From NCBI GenBank assembly GCA_023678885.1, contig CM043001.1:28525867-28589866 (forward strand): 64,000 bases of DNA, read 5' to 3'. The notes beneath the pieces are model-generated. The model had not been told where the DNA came from. It was given only the letters and a program-made list of their open reading frames with translations, and made no database searches. Positions 63,541-64,000 of the stretch are shown piece after piece; the stretch's first letter is position 1; every line of letters begins with the position of its first letter. The position numbers and the translations under genes are program-made. The DNA is from Pogostemon cablin. Its lineage: Eukaryota; Streptophyta; Magnoliopsida; Lamiales; Lamiaceae.

Positions 63541-63670
63541 GAGTGGGTGGAGTAGCTAAAGGAGCATACCCTTTCCAATCATTGAGTCACACCTTTGAGG
63601 ATAATAGTACTATATTTTATCTTTCATCACTGCAGAAATACAACTAAACCATCTTATCAGAGCCTTAGAG
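63541..63670 (+). promoter_or_regulatory. NLR 5' flank of the third type
   Basis: CCAATCATTGAGTCACACCT, TTGAGGATAATA and CAGAGCCTTAGAGATGGC match 28240-28312. Both copies precede truncated NLR heads. Confidence 0.45.
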
Positions 63671-63730
63671 ATGGCAGCTTATGCAGCTGTAGTGTCTCTT
63701 ATGAATACTATTGACAACATCCAGAATCAT
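63671..63730 (+). pseudogene. NLR 5' head, cut off by an insertion
   Basis: ATG at 63671 encodes MAAYAAVVSLMNTIDNIQNH, a normal NLR start. At 63731 the sequence changes to unrelated DNA, and TAG follows at 63782-63784. Whether the gene resumes to the right lies outside the window. Confidence 0.75.
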
Positions 63731-64000
63731 TGTTTGCCTATTTTTGTAGTAGTACTCACGAGCAAGAATACTCGATCGTCGTAGTAGTGTATTCCAAGAA
63801 AAATTATCAATCCACAAAGGAGTTATGTTCGGACTAGCAAAATACGTGAGCTCATGTTCATATTGTTTTTGTGAGGATGATCGGGGGTTTTGAGAATAGA
63901 TGACAAATAAACAAGTAAATCAAGTAACAAGAAAATGAAATAGCAAGTAAAAGAAATGACAAGTGAAAATGATGGCAATAAAAGAGAATGGGTGTTTAAG
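63731..64000. mobile_element. Unidentified insertion at the right edge
   Basis: The sequence starts TGTTTGCCTATTTTTGTAGT immediately after the NLR codons, and continues to the window end with repeated AAGTAAA and CAAGTAA words. TG at the start could be an LTR border, but the other end is not visible. Confidence 0.4.

Overview
The window is plant nuclear DNA: AT-rich, with spliced exons at one end, Ty1/copia retrotransposons, MITEs, and a large tandem array of intronless CC-NB-ARC-LRR (NLR) disease-resistance genes. The predicted proteins begin MAAYA..SLMNTIDDI and carry NB-ARC motifs typical of the R1 / 'putative late blight resistance protein homolog R1A' family. That family is expanded in asterids, so an asterid, probably of the Lamiales, is the best guess. 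This is inference; no species can be named from the sequence.

Layout. Bases 1-1936 hold the last six exons of a mitochondrial NADPH:adrenodoxin (ferredoxin) oxidoreductase, the only clearly non-NLR host gene. From about 2 kb to the right edge the window is one NLR array, all on the + strand. Six genes have complete reading frames: NLR1 3180-5870, NLR4 21780-24404, NLR5 25211-27901, NLR6 31406-34096, NLR9 55306-58062 and NLR10 59247-61844. NLR3 (18111-20911) is complete except for one missing base exactly at the P-loop. NLR2, NLR7 and NLR8 are clear pseudogenes. About ten smaller remnants (5' heads, LRR pieces, 3' tails, one head-to-tail deletion fusion) lie between them.

Mobile elements explain much of the rest. 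Three Ty1/copia elements, all antisense to the NLRs, sit inside NLR sequence: 9602-15457 in NLR2, 34994-39825 in an LRR fragment, and 45447-51076 in NLR8. The first and third are the same family. The second is a different family, with LTRs differing at one base in 361. A solo LTR related to it lies at 62149-62482. Smaller elements with visible terminal repeats and target duplications are at 10352-10685, 28721-28813, 53904-54918 and 63220-63477.

How it works together. The intact NLRs are expected to be intracellular sensors of pathogen effectors. Family precedent suggests they signal through helper NLRs, none of which is seen here. The array varies in the length of the coiled-coil region, in an acidic loop of the LRR, in Walker A and MHD motif residues, and in transposon load. 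A homologous leader just upstream of the ATG and shared flanking blocks show that whole gene units, not only coding regions, were duplicated.
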